Below, in pieces: positions 62,189-64,000 of a stretch of 64,000 bases of DNA (its first letter is position 1; each line of letters starts with the position of its first letter). Both the position numbers and the translations under genes were made by a program. The notes below the pieces were generated by a model. That model saw only the letters and a list, made by a program, of their open reading frames with translations, did no database searches and was not told where the DNA came from. Source of the DNA: Oerskovia enterophila (GTDB lineage Bacteria > Actinomycetota > Actinomycetes > Actinomycetales > Cellulomonadaceae); contig NZ_MAQA01000017.1 in NCBI RefSeq assembly GCF_001692445.1, positions 1 through 64,000 of the forward strand. The letters run 5' to 3'.

Positions 62189-64000
62189 TCCGCTTCCGCC
62201 GGCACGTCCCCGCCCTCGGAGCCGGCACCGACCGGGCCGGCGCCGTGGGCCACGCGCACCGCGTGGAGCAGGACGGCCTGCTCGGGCCGGAGCGCGGGCA
62301 TCACCACGCCCACGGTGGCCAGGACCGGACCGCTCAGGGTGAGCGGCCCGCCGTCCCACCAGGGTGCCGGGTCGGCGCCGTGCGGGACCCCGCCGACGAG
62401 GACCGGTTCGACGCGGTAGGTCCCGGTAGCGTCGAGCCCCGGGAGCCGGATCCGCCCCGGGCTCGCCACGGCGGCCCGCGTGAGCGAGACGTACGAGTAC
62501 AGCCCCTCCGAGCCGTCGGCCGCCACGACGCCGTGCAGTGCGAGAGAGGCGTCAGGATGGTCGAGGCGCACGACCTCTCCTCCGTGCAGCAGCGCGCGGT
62601 GCTCCTTGTGGAACGCGATCCACCCGGCCAGCTCGGCGAGCTCGGCCGCGCTCGCCGCCCGCAGGTCCCACTCGACCCCGAGGTGCCCGAACAGCGCGGT
62701 GATCGCCCGGAAGGACAGCGCCTGGACCCTGCCCGTGGTGTGCGAGGCGCCCGACGCGACGTGGGCCCCGACGAGCTCGGGGGGCACGAGCTGGCCCGTC
62801 CACCGGTTGATCTGCTGACGTTCGAGGGGGTCGTTGTCGTCGGAGGCCCAGACGCGGTCGGTGCGCTCCAGCACACCGAGGTCGACCCGGCCGCCGCCCG
62901 AGGAGCACGACTCGATCTCCAGGCCCGGGTAGCGGGATCTCAGCTCGTCCACGAGCCGGTAGAAGGCGAGGGTCTGCTCGTGCACCCCCGGACGCCCGTC
63001 GGGCCCGGAGCCCGCGTCGACCAGGTCGCGGTTGTGGTCCCACTTGATGTACGCGATGTCGTACTCGTCGAGGATCGCGCACATCGCGTCGCGGACGTGG
63101 GCGTAGCACGCGGGGATCCCAAGGTTCAGGACCTGCTGGTGGCGCGCCTCGACCGGCAACCGGCCTCCGGTCGCCATGATCCACTCGGGGTGCGCGCGTG
63201 CGAGCTCGGAGTCGACGCTGATCATCTCGGGCTCGAACCACAGCCCGAACTGCAGGCCGAGGCCACGCACGTGGTCGACGAGCGGGTGCAGCCCGTCGGG
63301 CCACACGTCGGGCGAGACGTACCAGTCCCCCAGGCCCGCGCGGTCGTCGCGCCGCCCGCCGAACCACCCGTCGTCGAGCACGAAGCGCTCGACGCCGAGC
63401 TCGGCCGCACGGTCGGCGAGCTCCCGCAGGGTGTCGAGGTCGTGGTCGAAGTAGACGGCCTCCCACACGTTGAGCGTGACGGGGCGGGGCGAGGTCGGGT
63501 GCTGCGGGCGCGAGCGCAGGTACCGGTGCGTGCGCCGTGCCGCGTCGTCCAGGCCTGCCCCGTAGAAGCCGTGGACCCAGGGGCTCGTGTACCGCTCGCC
63601 GCGGGCGAGGCGCACCTCGCCCGGCAGCAGCAGCTCCCCTCCGCCGATCAGCTGTTCGCCGCTCAGGACCCGCTCGACCTGGTGGACGTGGTTGCCGGAC
63701 CACCCGGTGTGCACCCCCCAGACCTCGCCGTGACCGAAGCCGAACCCCGGCGTGCCGACCGAGAGCACGGTCGCCGCGTCGAGCCCGGTCCGGCCGCGCC
63801 TGCCCTCTCTGCGGTGCGCACCGACCGTCACCGTGCTGCGCTGGGGCGCCCGTTCGCCGCCCCACCGTCCGGCCAGGTCGAGGATCTCGCTCGCCTCGGT
63901 CGGGGTGGGCAGGCAGAGCAGCAGCTCGTCGAGCTGGTAGTGCCCCTCACCCGTGTTCTCGACCTCCGCGCGCAGGCGCACGGTCCCTGCGACCGACAGC
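62185..64000 (-). CDS. Alpha-galactosidase, GH36 (N-terminus beyond the window)
   Basis: About 605 C-terminal codons are present; the frame is open to the right edge, so the first part is missing. GH36 features: a barrel with LDDGWFGGRRDD, FEPEMISVDSELARAHPEW, the nucleophile Asp in YIKWDHNRDL, SCSSGGGRVD, and the acid/base Asp in DRVWASDDNDP. It removes alpha-1,6-galactose from raffinose-type sugars and galactomannan. No signal peptide can be seen here; GH36 forms of this type are usually cytoplasmic. The EamA gene overlaps its stop. Confidence 0.93.
   Translation of the reverse strand, partial: LSVAGTVRLRAEVENTGEGHYQLDELLLCLPTPTEASEILDLAGRWGGERAPQRSTVTVGAHRREGRRGRTGLDAATVLSVGTPGFGFGHGEVWGVHTGWSGNHVHQVERVLSGEQLIGGGELLLPGEVRLARGERYTSPWVHGFYGAGLDDAARRTHRYLRSRPQHPTSPRPVTLNVWEAVYFDHDLDTLRELADRAAELGVERFVLDDGWFGGRRDDRAGLGDWYVSPDVWPDGLHPLVDHVRGLGLQFGLWFEPEMISVDSELARAHPEWIMATGGRLPVEARHQQVLNLGIPACYAHVRDAMCAILDEYDIAYIKWDHNRDLVDAGSGPDGRPGVHEQTLAFYRLVDELRSRYPGLEIESCSSGGGRVDLGVLERTDRVWASDDNDPLERQQINRWTGQLVPPELVGAHVASGASHTTGRVQALSFRAITALFGHLGVEWDLRAASAAELAELAGWIAFHKEHRALLHGGEVVRLDHPDASLALHGVVAADGSEGLYSYVSLTRAAVASPGRIRLPGLDATGTYRVEPVLVGGVPHGADPAPWWDGGPLTLSGPVLATVGVVMPALRPEQAVLLHAVRVAHGAGPVGAGSEGGDVPAEAE

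Overview
The window is very GC-rich (roughly three quarters G+C by eye), with strongly GC-ending codons, many GTG starts, actinobacterial gene families and the recognisable actinobacterial neighbourhood ffs - dnaX - recR - lysC - asd. A secreted GH18 chitinase with two chitin-binding modules, a GH36 alpha-galactosidase, F420-type luciferase-like oxidoreductases and LytR_C, DUF6584 and DUF5063 proteins suggest a Micrococcales member, probably of the Cellulomonadaceae/Promicromonosporaceae. That placement is inference. Nothing looks like a phage, insertion sequence, plasmid or CRISPR array; this is ordinary chromosome with many intergenic hairpins.

Layout. 1-14 kb is almost all minus strand. 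Reading in transcription order: SRP RNA (ffs), a short Cys-rich ORF that looks like a sulfur-responsive leader peptide, metQ-metN-metI (methionine import), dnaX, a VOC protein, recR, DUF5063, a TSUP permease, lysC-asd (aspartate pathway, with a nested LysC beta start), a DyP-type peroxidase and a YtrA-type GntR regulator with its palindromic operator. A tRNA-Ser(GGA) at 14.07 kb marks a change of direction. 14-29 kb carries small proteins, two TetR-controlled ABC exporters (15.8-19.3 kb; 25.6-28.3 kb), a LytR_C protein, a GNAT enzyme, a uracil-type permease, two LLM oxidoreductases and a candidate structured RNA leader at 28.5-28.75 kb.

29-34.7 kb holds the RNA-repair pair hen1-pnkp (4-nt overlap) and a divergent methyltransferase. 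35-44 kb has DUF1684 and hexapeptide-like proteins, an FMN riboswitch controlling a PnuC-fold riboflavin importer (ribM), a TetR regulator with an acyl-CoA dehydrogenase and a thiolase, and a GT87-like membrane glycosyltransferase. 44-48 kb is a LuxR-type two-component system divergent from a three-gene ABC exporter. 48-54 kb has a Zur-box-preceded zinc chaperone lipoprotein (AztD-like), a FUSC protein, a NUDIX hydrolase, a deacetylase-like lipoprotein, signal peptidase I and tRNA-Ser(CGA). 54.6-58.3 kb is a tightly overlapping DUF4956 - VTC - beta-helix lipoprotein operon, probably for a cell-surface polymer. The right end has the chitinase, a divergent sirtuin, an EamA transporter overlapping the alpha-galactosidase, and the window edge inside that last gene.

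The most notable non-coding signals are: (i) two long perfect palindromes 60 kb apart that share their outer 14 bp and CCCCTG but differ with compensation between; (ii) a dispersed 10-mer CCCGACGGCG, present more than 20 times, forming terminator-like hairpins between genes and lying in frame inside disordered protein segments; (iii) the Cys-rich leader ORF before metQ; and (iv) clear operators for GntR, TetR and Zur proteins.
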